Source of the DNA: Actinomycetota bacterium
GTDB taxonomy: Bacteria > Actinomycetota > Thermoleophilia > Solirubrobacterales > 70-9
DNA: 64,000 nt
Assembly: GCA_018268695.1 (NCBI GenBank)
Contig: JAFDWD010000002.1
Location: 1-64,000, forward strand
Reading direction: 5' to 3'
The position numbers and the translations under genes are program-made. This document shows positions 1 to 10,915 of the stretch, one piece after another. Positions within the stretch are counted from its first letter, which is position 1, and each line of letters starts with the position of its first letter. Under the pieces are notes generated by a model. It had not been told where the DNA came from and made no database searches. It saw only the letters and a program-made list of their open reading frames with translations.

Positions 1-1272
1 AAACTGACCGAGAACGACGCAGCCTATGGCCAGCGCATCAACAAACTCAGCTCCGAAAACAAGATGCTCTCTGATGATCTGAGGGAGGGTCAGGAGAAGC
101 TTAGGATCTCTGCTAGCCAGACCTCCAAGCTGATGAACGAGTTCAACGAGGTCAAGGCGAGGATCGATCAGCTGACACGCGAAAATGATGCATACAAGAA
201 CCGTGGTCAAGACTTCCAAAGCCGTCTCACTGAGCTTTCTGCTGAAATTGAGAGACTTAACACTCTGCTTTAGGCCCGTACCAAGGAAAATATGACCTAT
301 GGCCAGAAGCTTGTCGAAGCTGATTCGAGGATCAATGCCATCAGCAAGGATCTCGACAACAAGGTCAAGGAAATTCGCGTTCTTCATGAGCGTCTCGGAG
401 AGACTGACGTTATGAACAAGACCATCCACGGTTTGAACGACAGGGTCGCACGTCTGGCAGGCGAGAATGAAGGCCTTGTTAACGATGTTCGCGAGGGACA
501 GGAGAAGCTGCGCCTTTCCACTAGCCAGATGTCCAATCTTGCTAACCAACTGAACGACTTCAAGTTCAAGGTTCAACAATTCACCTCCGAAAATGAAAAT
601 CTGAGAAAGAAGCTGCAGGAGGCTGGCGACGCCAACATGAAGATTTCTGAACTTGAGCGCCGCGCGAGGGATCTTGAGTTCCGCAATCAGTCTCTCGAGC
701 GCGAGAAAGGAGAATCCGACGGACGAGTTCGTAACTCCGAGCAGAAGATCATTGCTCTGACGACTGAAATCGAGCGTGTCAACAACCTGTACGGCAACGC
801 GGGTAAGGAATCAGAGGCCAACAAGAGGAAGCTTATGGAGTACGAGCAGAAGTAAATATTCGATTTATTTAGGCTGAAGCAGCTGACTGGAGAATTCGAA
901 CGTCTCGGCACCATCATCCAGGACCTCCGCAAGGAAAATGCCACGCTAAAGCAGCAGAACTACGACATGGAAGTTCGCCTCAAAAACTTTGCCCAGTTCG
1001 ACGAAAAGGTACTATCCCCATTGACTCAGAACCGCATCCTCAACACCGAAATCGACAGGCTCAACAAGGTACTCGCCGAGAGGGAAGAGGAGCTCTCCGA
1101 GCTGCGCATCCGCTTCTCCGACGAAGCTGCCCTCACGAAGCGCATCAACGAGCACCTCGCGCTCTTTGTGGTTCTGTTCGCCGAAATCGAGTCCCTGAGA
1201 AAGCGAGTCAAGGACACGGAGAAGGAAGTCAACGATGTGAGGAGGTCGAGTTTGGCTCCCTTCCGGAATTGA
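1..1272 (+). CDS. Coiled-coil structural protein, 5' partial
   Basis: The reading frame is open from base 1, so the start lies outside the window; 409 residues are visible and the stop is TGA at 1270-1272. One in-frame TAG is read as Glu. Two 21-nt GT-AG introns (852-872 and 1009-1029) are inferred because removing them restores the coiled-coil register; both keep the frame. The protein is almost entirely heptad-rich, highly charged helix with an internal near-repeat (DDLREGQEKLRISASQTS near residue 23, NDVREGQEKLRLSTSQMS near residue 161). No enzymatic motif is seen. Such proteins usually build cortical or basal-body filaments in ciliates, but that role is inference. Confidence 0.85.
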
Positions 1273-1313
1273 TCAATGGTATAAATCAATCAAGTATCAT
1301 GCGAATTAAGCTA

Positions 1314-1865
1314 TCAGAACTCCGTCATTTCGTAGTCAGGTTCTTCTACAACCTTGAGCCTGACCATGTCACCTGGTTGCGACGGCGGTTCTTCGTAGTG
1401 GGTGCACTGCCGACTGGAGTAGTTGTAGTCGGGGAAGATGATATCCAAGAAGAGAGTGTTCTCCACTCCCGTCATTTCGTGCAGGTTGTGCCGCTCGCCC
1501 TCAATTACCATGTACTCGTTCTTTTTCAGCGTGCGAGATTCTTTCTTGAAAACGTCCTTGCCCATCCGAGTGTAAGTCCTTGCGAACATCTCACCGAACA
1601 GTACGTAGCTCATCACGAACATGCTTGGGTGATCATGGATGGGCATCACTACACCCTTCGGAAGGCAGTACACCGACAGTCGAAGGTCGTCTTCCGAATA
1701 CAAGGTTCTCACAGCGATGCACTTGGGGAAGTTCTTCAGTAGCAGGTCTGCTTCGAATCTGATCGGAAAGCAACCAATGAGGTTGGCCCATTCCTGAGTT
1801 GTGGTGAGGCCGGTGGTGCGACACAATTTCTTGAGCTCCACTGCCTTTCTTATAACCCTTTCCAT
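1314..1865 (-). CDS. Cysteamine/cysteine dioxygenase, PCO/ADO family
   Basis: Intronless 183-residue protein of the PCO/ADO cupin family, non-haem iron enzymes that add O2 to free thiols or N-terminal cysteines, producing sulfinic acids. The cupin metal-binding signature PIHDHPSMFVMSYVLFGEM supplies the HxH pair, and a third His lies in ERHNLHEM. The short C-terminal extension containing DIIFPDYNYSSRQCTHYEE is typical of the family. It ends at TGA (1314-1316 on the plus strand). Its ATG directly abuts the ATG of the next gene on the other strand. By homology it may act in oxygen sensing through N-degron cysteines or in thiol metabolism; the substrate cannot be read from the sequence. Confidence 0.85.
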   Translation of the reverse strand: MERVIRKAVELKKLCRTTGLTTTQEWANLIGCFPIRFEADLLLKNFPKCIAVRTLYSEDDLRLSVYCLPKGVVMPIHDHPSMFVMSYVLFGEMFARTYTRMGKDVFKKESRTLKKNEYMVIEGERHNLHEMTGVENTLFLDIIFPDYNYSSRQCTHYEEPPSQPGDMVRLKVVEEPDYEMTEF

Positions 1866-2447
1866 ATGATTATACTCGGAGGCATCTGCGGCAGGACCAT
1901 CGCTCGATACTCCTCAGGCCTTCCTCGCGCTCACCTGCTGGAAGCACTCCTGAAGTATGAAGGCAGTGAGATACAATAAACAGTGCACACATACAAGCGC
2001 GATGAGGAGTACGAGAGAAAGCGGCTCGCCAAGAAGAAATCGCTGTCAATCGCGAGCGTGCTGAAGAAGTTCGACAAGCGGTTGATGGTACGGGAGTTTC
2101 TCTTCGAAGAGCCCACGAGCGGCGAATACGTGATCCCCGAGGGAGCAGGTACGCGCAATGTTGATTGAGGAACGATGACTCCGCTGGCGAAGTTCGGCGA
2201 GGAGGGTCTGCGCGAGTTCATTGATCAGGAGGACGAGGAGCGTGCTCCCTCCTTCGAGGAAATCATCATCGAGTTCAAGGACAAGGTGGCGAAGAAGTAT
2301 GGCAGCAACCTCACTCCGAAGTTCGTGAAGTACTACGAATCGCTGGGCCAGCAGAAGAAGGCCATGGACCTCTCAGAGGAGCTTGAGAAGATCAACAATA
2401 TGACAGACGAAGAGTTCGAGCGGTTCCTCTCGACCGTCCGAAGCTGA
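1866..2447 (+). CDS. Probable mitochondrial protein of unknown function
   Basis: 186 residues after removing a 21-nt intron (2149-2169); one TAA is read as Glu; the stop is TGA at 2445-2447. The N-terminus (MIILGGICGRTIARYSSG) is basic, Ser/Arg-rich and without acidic residues, like a mitochondrial targeting peptide. The rest is charged and helical, with a KKYGSNLTPKFVKYYESLG stretch near the middle of the C-terminal half. I do not recognise the family. The chosen ATG touches the divergent ATG of the upstream dioxygenase gene; no other in-frame ATG lies near, but an unseen upstream exon is possible. Confidence 0.65.
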
Positions 2448-2681
2448 TCAATTGTTATTAACGAGCCTACCGTCGCAGTGCTGCACAATTCGGCCTATTT
2501 ATTTTGGTATCGTATCTTCCACTGCGGTATCGACTTTTTCTGCCAGACACTGCACTCATTTGGATGGGCTTTCGAGTGATAAATCCACTCAAAGGGGCGC
2601 TCGCATTCGCGTTTTTCTGCGTAAGGGCGATGTGAAACGCTGGAGCTCGGCCGTTGCATCATTCAATTCAAATAGTTCAGG

Positions 2682-3175
2682 TCACTTAGCCATCATCATA
2701 CGGACAAACTCCTCGTAGTTAATGTGCCCGTCGCCGTCGATATCTGCCTCTCGGATCATCTCGTCGACTTCATCGTCAGTGAGCTTCTCGCCCAGGTTTG
2801 TCATAACGTGGCGCAGCTCCGCCGCAGAAATCAGGCCGTTGCCGTCGCGATCGAAGACCTTGAACGCCTCCACGAGTTCCTCTTCGGTATCGGTGTCCTT
2901 CATTTTCCTAAGTGAGATTTGAATGTACCTCGCCATCAACGACAAGAACTCTGGGAAGTCGATGGTGCCGCTGCCATCTGCGTCCACTTCGTTGATCATG
3001 TCCTGCAGTTCGGCTTCAGTGGGGTTCTGTCCGAGGCTTCTCATGACTGTTCCGAGTTCCTGCATTAATCGCGATGCCGTACCTTCGTGGTGATACTGCC
3101 ATCGCCATCCTTATCGAACAGGGCGAAAGCCTCCTTGAACTCGGCGATCTGCTATTCGGTTAACTGGTCGGCCAT
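2682..3175 (-). CDS. CAM: Calmodulin
   Basis: Full-length 149-residue calmodulin with four canonical EF-hands ([48 protein letters not shown]) and the ciliate C-terminus EFVRMMMAK. Two introns are removed: 3060-3082 (23 nt, after ITTK) and 2908-2928 (21 nt, within the Arg codon of SLMAR). The second intron is in frame and without a stop, so a naive translation carries seven extra residues there. Residue 8, invariant Glu in calmodulins, is TAG. Calmodulin is the general calcium sensor; in ciliates it acts in cilia, the cortex and ion-channel regulation. A divergent paralogue lies directly upstream on the same strand. Confidence 0.97.
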
Positions 3176-3551
3176 TGGAAATTATTAAATTGATTATTAT
3201 ATTCCATGGCTCGACCTTGCCTTTAAATGCGTTCGCTGTGTTCTAGAACGCCCATTCTATCATTCCCAAAGCCAGTCTGAAATCCTGAGCTTGTCTGGCT
3301 TCACCTTACGAGCACCCCTCTTGCTTTCTAAGCTCCCCAAGAAATGCAGAGTCGGAATTTCGACAGCTGCTTTCCGTTTCGCAGCGGACAATGTTTATAA
3401 AAGATTAGTAGTTCGCCGGCATCATTGCCCTCTATCCACTCGTAATCGACTAATCTGAATTGTCCAGCCCGTTGCTTTCTCTGCCGGTGCCTTCGAAAGA
3501 AGAATGATATTCTAGAATTGGCTTTTCCGAAGGATCCACCGGAACATGCAG
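3176..3551. other. Intergenic gap, calmodulin upstream region
   Basis: 376 bp between the stop of the calmodulin-like gene and the calmodulin ATG, both on the minus strand. It should hold the 3' UTR of the first and the promoter of the second. An 85-codon frame on the minus strand needs a GTG start and has no recognisable domain, so I do not call it. No repeats or RNA genes seen. Confidence 0.6.
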
Positions 3552-4056
3552 TCACGTCCTGAACATCATCATCTTCTCGAACTCCGCTTGGTTAAGGTGG
3601 CCGTTGCTGTCGACGTCGGCGTTCCTGAGCATCTCATCGACTTCCTCCTCCGTGAACTTCTCGCCGAGGCTCGTCATGACGTGCTTGAGCTCAGCCACCG
3701 ACACCATCAGGTTACTGTCGCGGTCGAACACCTTGAAGGCCTCGCGCTTTTCCTGCTCGCTGAGCGTTTCGAATTTCTTTCTGCGGTAGGGGCGCTTGGT
3801 ACTTCGCCATCATCGAAATGAACTCTTAGAAGTTGAGGGCTTTGTCGTCGTCCGCGTCGAACTCGTTGATCCAATTTTTGACATCAGCCTACTTGTATTG
3901 AAGCTCTTGCTGCTAAATGACCGCAAGCAAGTCCTGAGGAACAGGGGCGGCTACCTTAGCATCGATCTTGCCGTCGTGGTCCTTGTCGAACCAGTCGAAG
4001 GCCTACTTAAAGAGCTCAATCTGATCGTGGTCGTAGTTGTCGGCGCTCTGAAACAT
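3552..4056 (-). CDS. Calmodulin-like EF-hand protein
   Basis: 153-residue divergent calmodulin paralogue. Two introns (3934-3954, 21 nt; 3781-3802, 22 nt) sit at the same protein positions and phases as those in the adjacent calmodulin, which indicates tandem duplication. EF-hand 1 ([12 protein letters not shown]) and EF-hand 4 ([12 protein letters not shown]) look able to bind calcium. EF-hand 2 ([12 protein letters not shown]) and EF-hand 3 ([12 protein letters not shown]) have lost the central Gly at loop position 6. Four TAR codons read as Glu fit the helices. Possible roles are a specialised calcium sensor or a contractile-system light chain; spasmin identity is not established from the sequence. 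Confidence 0.88.
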
Positions 4057-4147
4057 ATGCGAATTATTCAGAATCAATATATACGAGGATAGGATGTGCG
4101 TACATCTGTTCAAATAAACTACGAAAGAAGTAGTCACGCGCCAAGTC

Positions 4148-5490
4148 TCATTCAATGAGTGTAATCTCTCCTTATATTAAGGCGTAACCTTTCTGTCGCA
4201 GTTCCTTCTTGAATATAGGATCATCGATACACATCTAGAGCAGGCAGTCTTTGAGCGGCCATGGATCTTTGGTATCGTCGATCAAGGAAAGGACTAGTCT
4301 CTGAAAAAGCCAAATTTTGCTCCCAGCTTTCTTAATCTTATGGTAGAGGTGCAGTAGTGGAGTACCCATGTTAACTTTCACACCAACTACCATTTCGTAT
4401 GCGGACCCCAAATCAGATAAGACCTATTATCGAGAGGTAGGCTGATGGTAGAGGTGGTTATTGAGCACAATTAACGCACTATCGTGGAACTTCTCCTGCA
4501 TGAACAGATATTTTGTGAGAGCTGTGAGCCTCAGGTGCCCTAGCTTGTAATTCGTTTCATAGCTGAGAATGACCAGCAGCGAAACTACGCGAGAGTCTAA
4601 TGGAGCGTAATCCATGTAACTTTTTATTTCGCAGGGGATCTATTGCTTCATGAGAGAGGCCGCTTGAATAACCGTTCTGAAGCAAGCTTCCATGCAGTCT
4701 TATTTGAAGGCTGGGCTTGTCTAATTGTCCAGAAAACTTTCAGCCAACCCGCAGAAGAACTGATACAGCTTCGGCAGGTTCTAATCAATCGTATGTAGTC
4801 TCATGCTCACAATTTTTTAGAGCAGCACTGTCAGGAACGAAGTAAGCTCTTCGTAGAAGTTCTGACGATCCAATAAGTAGCGAAATAGTGCTGGCACTGC
4901 CGAGACCAGACCCTTCTCCAGTAAGTGCATCGTTGATTTTGGAGTACTGTCAGCCATAAGTACGTTTTTGAGGAAGGTCATGAAGTCGCCGACGAAAATT
5001 TCCGGAATCTCTGAGCGCAGGTAATTGACTGGCTATAGGAGCATTTCATCGAGGCTTATTATCTTGGTTTCCTTGTAGCAGCTCATTCCGCTGATGCGAG
5101 CGAGCAGCTCGAATACGATATTTCGAAGTTCGGTGTCGCTCTATCGTTGCATCAACTGTGCAATCTGCCATATAACTTCTGCGCAATTGCTTTAATTTAG
5201 AAATGCCTTTCGGCCGTCGGTTGGTTCATAGTAAAGTAACCGATTGAACGTTCTCAGGGTTTTCAGGGCGTGCTCGGTATCCAACACTGAACGGTTTAGC
5301 AACGACTGTAGTTCAGATAGCATCTCTTCTCCGGCATAGAACTGCATTACGCATGATGTACCCACTAAGTATACTCACCCTCTCGTATAATCTCTTCCCG
5401 ACGGATTTTTCTCTTGCTTTCGTTCTGCTCCGAACGAATGCTCGCTCGGAAGGTTTCTCGTTTGTCATGCAGCTCCTCCTGGCTGGACAT
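4148..5490 (-). CDS. Importin-alpha-like armadillo-repeat protein
   Basis: 440 residues after removal of one 20-nt intron (5342-5361); many TAR codons read as Glu; stop TGA at 4148-4150. The first 40 residues are basic (HDKRETFRASIRSEQNESK, then KRKIRREEII), like an importin-beta-binding domain. The remainder is alpha-helical with armadillo-like repeats (for example EEMLSELQSLLNRSVLD and DTELRNIVFELLARISGM). This layout matches the nuclear import adaptor importin-alpha, which binds nuclear localisation signals. The repeats are divergent and the Trp/Asn ladder of classical importin-alpha is not clear, so it may be a specialised or degenerate family member. Base composition is more AT-rich than most neighbours. 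Confidence 0.65.
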
Positions 5491-6118
5491 TAGCAATTGC
5501 TAATTTAATATGAACTGCATGCTAGTGGAAGCGGCTAAAACGCCGGCGAGGAACAAACTATAGCATGGTTCAGAATACTTTCTTGGCGATTAATGTTATC
5601 TCAACTACCTTTGTGACTGACTATATGTTAAGAAACACTACGGAAATAATTCTAGCAGTACAGTATGAATAACGCTGTTTGCAAACGAGTACTCATATCT
5701 TGCAGCTTTGCTATATGCGGTTATCAACTATATTCCTTTTGCTGAGTAATATGAAACTATATTACAACAGGAGAAACCTTTTAGAACAAATGCTATCACC
5801 CAACCCCCATCTCACAGCAATTATCTTCACTTGCTATGTCAAGTTTTCGAGTCTAACATTGATCCTGCTTTTGAAGAAGTTGCTCTCCGCGAAAGGTTTC
5901 TCATAAAACACTAGAACAATTTTCAATTTTTAGCTTTTAGTCAGTTAAGATGCCTTTTGTGGAGAATCAGTCGTTGGATTAGCACTCTGCTCGATTGATA
6001 CTTATCTCAGGGCGAACAGCTGGTGAAGATGTGTAAATGGTCTTGGGGTGGGTTGAAGTCCTTATATATTTTGCTCAACGTTCTCCGAAGTTCTCCCTCC
6101 TTTCTCTCATGTGTTACA
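5491..6118. other. AT-rich intergenic region
   Basis: 628 bp upstream of the importin-alpha-like gene, clearly richer in A+T than the surrounding genes. Short open frames on both strands (for example a plus-strand frame from about 5951) show poor codon use and no recognisable domain. A TATATATT element lies near 6064. It most likely carries promoters and UTRs; I see no RNA gene or repeat. Confidence 0.45.
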
Positions 6119-6472
6119 TCAACCGTCGTATTGCCAGTTAGTTGTAAACCGCTCGAGGACATCCAATAAGAAAGAGGTCAAAGAGAAAGGCCAGGACACC
6201 AATGGCAGTGAAGACTAATCCTGTTGCTCAATTTCAGAAAATATTTCAATCATTAATAAGGAACGAATATCAATATGATGCTGATTGGTTTGGCGAAAGA
6301 CGGTGATGCTGGCTGCAGATTGTTATGGGTTGCGTTGGTTGAATTGCAGGTAGGTTGGAGTCCAGTAGTTGAACATCCTTTTAGATTCGAAGCTCACTTC
6401 CTTGAAACTTCCACTTTTGTGGCGGATAGTGAAAGTATTTTGGTCGGACTTCATCCGACTCGACATATCCAT
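6119..6472 (-). CDS. Possible small protein, unknown
   Basis: A 117-codon frame (ATG 6470-6472, TGA 6119-6121, one TAA and one TAG read as Glu). The first 50 codons have C-ending codon use like true genes here (from MDMSSRMKSDQNTFTIRHKS through FNYWTPTYLQFNQR); the second half is AT-rich and unconvincing, and an unrecognised intron may lie within it. No family recognised. The opposite strand carries a weaker open frame that could instead be a 5' extension of the E2 gene. Tentative. Confidence 0.35.
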
Positions 6473-6511
6473 TTCTAAGTGCAATCCATCAGCACCATCA
6501 ACTATAATAAA

Positions 6512-9500
6512 ATGAAGGGTAAAGGCAGGAACAAGGATCAAGCTCTTCTGAGGACAGTCGCAAGCAAGAAGGCTCAGACCTTCGCTACCAAGCGACTGAT
6601 CAAGGACTTGGAGGAGATTGATAAGGAGAAAGTGCCGACGGTGGGAGTGGTGGCACGCCCGCTGGAACACGATCTCTTCCTGTGGCATGCTAATATCCGC
6701 GGTCCCGAAGGGACTCCCTATGAGGGTGGTGTCTTCCACTTGGAGCTGCAAATTCCTGCAAGCTATCCGCACCACCCGCCCAATGTGAAGTTGTTCACGC
6801 CGGTGCCGCATCCTAACGTGTTCGGCAACTACATCTGCTTGGATATGCTGCAGCTGAACCGCAAGGAGGGTCAGGGATGGAGCTCGGCCTACAGCATCCA
6901 GTCCGTGCTGATGCAGCTGCAGAGCTTCCTGTTCGAGGAGGACCTGAACCAGGAGAAGAACCAGCTCCTCCAGAACATCAAGAAGGCAGTGAAGCAGGCT
7001 AACGAGTTCAAGTGTTGCGAGAGGAACTGCAAACACGGTGGGAAGCTGTCTTGCTGGCCGCCGTTCTCGACCCACGAGAGCGTCGCAGAGGACTTCCTGA
7101 CACTCGACGAGGAAAATGACCTGATCAACAAGGAGCTGATCTGCTATCACACGAAGCTGCACTTCACACAGAACCAGCTGGGCATCGGTCTGAAGATTTC
7201 GAAGTTGCCGCGGACGGGTGCCATCCGGGAAGCGGAGGCCCTTTTCGACTACATCAGCATCAAGGCCTTCCTGAAAGAGTCGATCAACTGGTCGGCGCAG
7301 AACGAGCGCTTCACGCACTGGTTGCCGCTGTACTTCGGCAAGACCGACAACGCTGACCGCTACTACAAGTTTGCGACGAAGGCGCTCTCGATGATCATCA
7401 CGAACAACACGGACAACTTCAAGCCCGAGCAGATTCTGGAGGTCTACCCCAAGATCATCATCACGCTCATCTACTTCATCATGGACGAGAAGAAGCACGC
7501 CAGCATCCGCATCCTGCGCATCCTCTGCCACGTGCACTCCTGCTTCCTCTTCCTGCTCGCCAAGCACCCCGAGCTTGAAGCTACCATCACCCGCAGCATC
7601 GACAACTTCATTGCCAAAGAGGAGTACCGCATCAAGGACAACCAGCCCAACCTCGGCTGCATGCTTGCGCTTCTCAGCGGCACCGATAAGCGCCGCTTCA
7701 GCGATATCGTCGAAAGCTACTTCAGCGAGCAGCTGGACCGCCAGGTCTTGTGGATCCTCAAGAACGTCCCCGAACTGGTGAAGCCGCCCAAGGACGAAGC
7801 CGAAAAGAAGAACCTCGAGCAGGTGCGCGCCGAACTGGTCTTCAAGACGCAGATCACCAGCTTCCAGATCTTCTGCTTCTACAAGCTCTTCATCACCGAC
7901 ATCTGTGAGCGCTTCAAGACCCGCAAGGAACTGCTGCAGCACTACGAAACCCACCTGTGCAAGCTCACTAACAAGGAGGAGGAGGACTTCCAGAAGAAGC
8001 TCTTCAACACCCTCAAGCAGGTCAAGGACTTCGATAGCTTCTTCACTTTCGTGGGCCTCCGCAAACGCAACAACGAGTAGCTCAACGAAATGCTCAAGCA
8101 GGCCATCAGCAACTCTGAGCGCAAGAAGTACCACGGTGAGTTCGAGGAGCGACACGTGCTTCCGGAACGGACGCTGCAACTCAAGCGTCTGCTGTCGAAG
8201 TTCACGAACGTTGAGCAGCTGTTCGAGATCGCTGTCGACAAGAAAGAAGTCAAGAAGGAAGGCCGCAAGGAGACCGAGTACCACTACAAGATCGCCGAGA
8301 AGGGCAAGGCCAGCGAGGAAGACTGGAAGCTGATGTGCTCGCAGCGCTGGGCTTGGATCAAAGAGGAACTCATGATATCTCCACGCAGCGACTCCGACTA
8401 CATGTCCGTGCGCGCCACGCACTACTTCAAGGAAGGCGTCGCCAAGCCCGAAGATCGCCTTTTCAAGACCATCAACCTGCACTATCGAAACAAGTTTGTG
8501 GACTACAATGAGCCCAGCATCAAGCTGCCGCCGATGAGCTGGAAGACGCTGTACATGCGGCTGGACCTGGAAGAGTTCCTGCTGCAGATTGACATGAGCC
8601 CCGAGTTTGAGACTCTCTACCGCAAGCTCGAACTGTGCAAGTTCGTCGGGCTGAACACCCTGGTGATTCCGATTACCCCTGTCGAGAACCTCAAGAGCGG
8701 CTACCACTACCTCACGGCGGTGTTGGGCCGCCTCACCACTCTCAAGTACGTGGATTTCTGCGGGCCGAGCAGCGGCAATAACGTCATGGATGAAAAGGCC
8801 GCGAAGAGCATCAAGAAGGGCCTCACCAACTTCCGCATTAACAAGGGCCAACTGGAAGTCTTCAGCTACCAGAACTTCAACATGTTCAAGGAGCTCTCGG
8901 ACTACCTGCTGGGGCACCTCGGCGAAATCGACAACCTCCAGTCCATTCGCTTTGAGCTTTCCAACTTCCTTGCCATCGGCAACACTGCCAAGGTGTTCAG
9001 CAATCACCTCGTTGGGCTCAATACGCTCAGCGAGCTGCGACTCAGTCGATGCGACCTCAATGTGCAGCAGGCCAAGCTGCTAGCCGACTCCATCATGCGC
9101 CTCAAGAATCTCAGGGTCGTGGAAGTCAAGGGCAATCGCTCGATGGGACTCGGCCTCGCCTCCATCATCTACAACCTGGCCTTTAGCCCCAAGCTGGCCA
9201 TGCTCGACATTTCCGAGTCGTATGTGAACCCCGGCAACGAAGAACTCAAGGAACTCGTGGTTTCCATTGAGAAGCTGCTCAAGATCAGCGGGAGCATCGA
9301 AGTAGTCAAGGCTCGGGCCGTCTCAGGCCTAAACCCCAAACTTACCAAGGAGTTCTGGGGCTCTCTGGGCGAGTGCCGCAGCATCCGTGTGCTCGACCTT
9401 GCGCATAGTGGCTCGTTAGACGGTATGCTACCCATGCTGGGCTTCGCTGTGGCCTACAACGCCAAGAAGAAGGGCAGCCTCGAGTACCTGAATATGGTGG

Positions 9501-10861
9501 GCTGCATCAACAACGCCTCCAATCTCAACACCCTCTACACGCACATGTCCATCAACGAGTATGACGAGGAGAGCTGGTACGGCGACCCCAACAAGCTCGC
9601 GAAGATGATCAGCGCCAACTACCCCAAGAAGTTCTTCAACAATCTTCGGGCCTTACAGCTTGACTACTGCTCCATCAATCCCGGTTTCAACCTGACCCAG
9701 TTCAACAAGCTCACCAACAAGGAAGACCCAGACCTTGTGAAGCTCATCGCTCGCAGCGAAAGGTTGGAGACGCTGTCCCTCTGTCAGACAAATCAGGGCA
9801 AGCCCATGGCCGAAATTCTGCTGCTGGCGCTCGATCCTAGAAGGCCCGGTTTCGCTGGTCGACTGAAGACACTCAACCTCAGCAAAAACTCGCTGGGGAA
9901 GGAAGGTGCCAAGATCCTCGCGGAAGCCATTCAGTCCAACGAGACACTTCAGGTTCTCGATATTAGCAAGAATTACATTGGAGTTTCGGGAGCGCAGGCA
10001 CTCGCCGTCCCCCTGAAGAACCACAAGTCCATCCTCTTCTTGAACCTCTTCAACAACAAGATCAGTTTCGACGGAGCGAAAGCCATCGCCAGCGAGGTTC
10101 TCCGTAACAACACCACTCTTGAGTGTTTGGAGCTGGGTCACAACCGCATTCGCGACAAGGGCCTGAAAGCCATCGTTGAGAATCTAGTGGCGAACCCCGC
10201 TAGCAAGCTTCGGATCCTCGGCCTGCGCTTCAACTTCCTGACGAAGGCAGGCGTCGAGGAGCTGTTTAATGCCTTGCCGAAGATGAAATGTCCGCTGGAG
10301 CAGCTCTACTTGAAGAACAATCTGATCGACGAAGTGGAGAACTTCAGCCTGAGCCAGAAGCATAGCGACATGAAGCTCAAGCCTTCGGTGGACATGTTCG
10401 AGAAGCTGAAGTACTTGGAGCCGGAGCGACTGGAGCGCACCATTTGGATCCACCCGGTGACTGGTTTCAACGCACAGCAGATCAAGCACTTCTTCGAGAA
10501 CCAGCACAAGTGTGGTGTAGTCGTGTCGGTGCGCATCCGCCGTGGCAAGAAATACCCCAACCGCACCCAAACCGAAAATCTCTTCGCGATGGTGGAATTT
10601 GCCGATGCTACCAGCGTCACGCACGCGCTGCATATTGCTAGTCGCAAGTGGGCCATCCTCAACGGCGTGAAATTCCGCGTATACAAGGCAGGCACCGGCA
10701 CGTTCATCTTCCTGAAGAAGACCAGCAAGCAGAAGAAGATTTAGGAGGCCAAACGACTTCTTCCGCCTCTGCCGTTCGATCAGCCCGCCCCTGTTGTTGC
10801 CCGTGGTGCTGGAAGGGCTCGCGGACGAGGAGGGGCGCGTCGCGGCGCAAAACGCGGTTGA
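6512..10861 (+). CDS. Ubiquitin E2-domain protein fused to LRR, RRM-like and RGG regions
   Basis: Intronless 1,449-residue protein; TAG codons at 8078-8080 and 10742-10744 read as Glu join three apparent ORFs. Order: a UBC (E2) fold at about residues 25-175, with the HPN motif at 100-102 and the putative catalytic Cys109 in HPNVFGNYICLDML; a Cys/His cluster at about 168-181 (CCERNCKHGGKLSC); a long helical region; leucine-rich repeats from about residue 700, of clear ribonuclease-inhibitor type at 1118-1263 (LKTLNLSKNSLGKEGAKIL, LQVLDISKNYIGVSGAQAL); an RRM-like segment at about 1313-1397; and an Arg/Gly-rich tail. The E2 core suggests ubiquitin transfer, the LRRs target binding and the tail RNA binding. 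The pathway is unknown. Confidence 0.9.
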
Positions 10862-10915
10862 GTGACATATTGCGTGCACAGATCAGGCAATTTTATAATT
10901 CTTAAGTTATAAGTT

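Noticed and set aside
3292..3555. An 85-codon minus-strand frame between the two calmodulin genes
   Set aside because: It needs a GTG start, overlaps the stop of the calmodulin-like gene, and shows no domain.
6080..6096. A heat-shock-element-like TTC/GAA/TTC array near 6080
   Set aside because: The spacing between the GAA and the next TTC is off by one base from a true element, and no heat-shock gene lies next to it.
6323..9007. An 894-codon open frame on the minus strand, opposite the E2-LRR gene
   Set aside because: It is antisense to a gene with clear domains; its Leu/Val/Glu/Arg-rich translation is the usual mirror of GC-rich coding sequence and has no domain.
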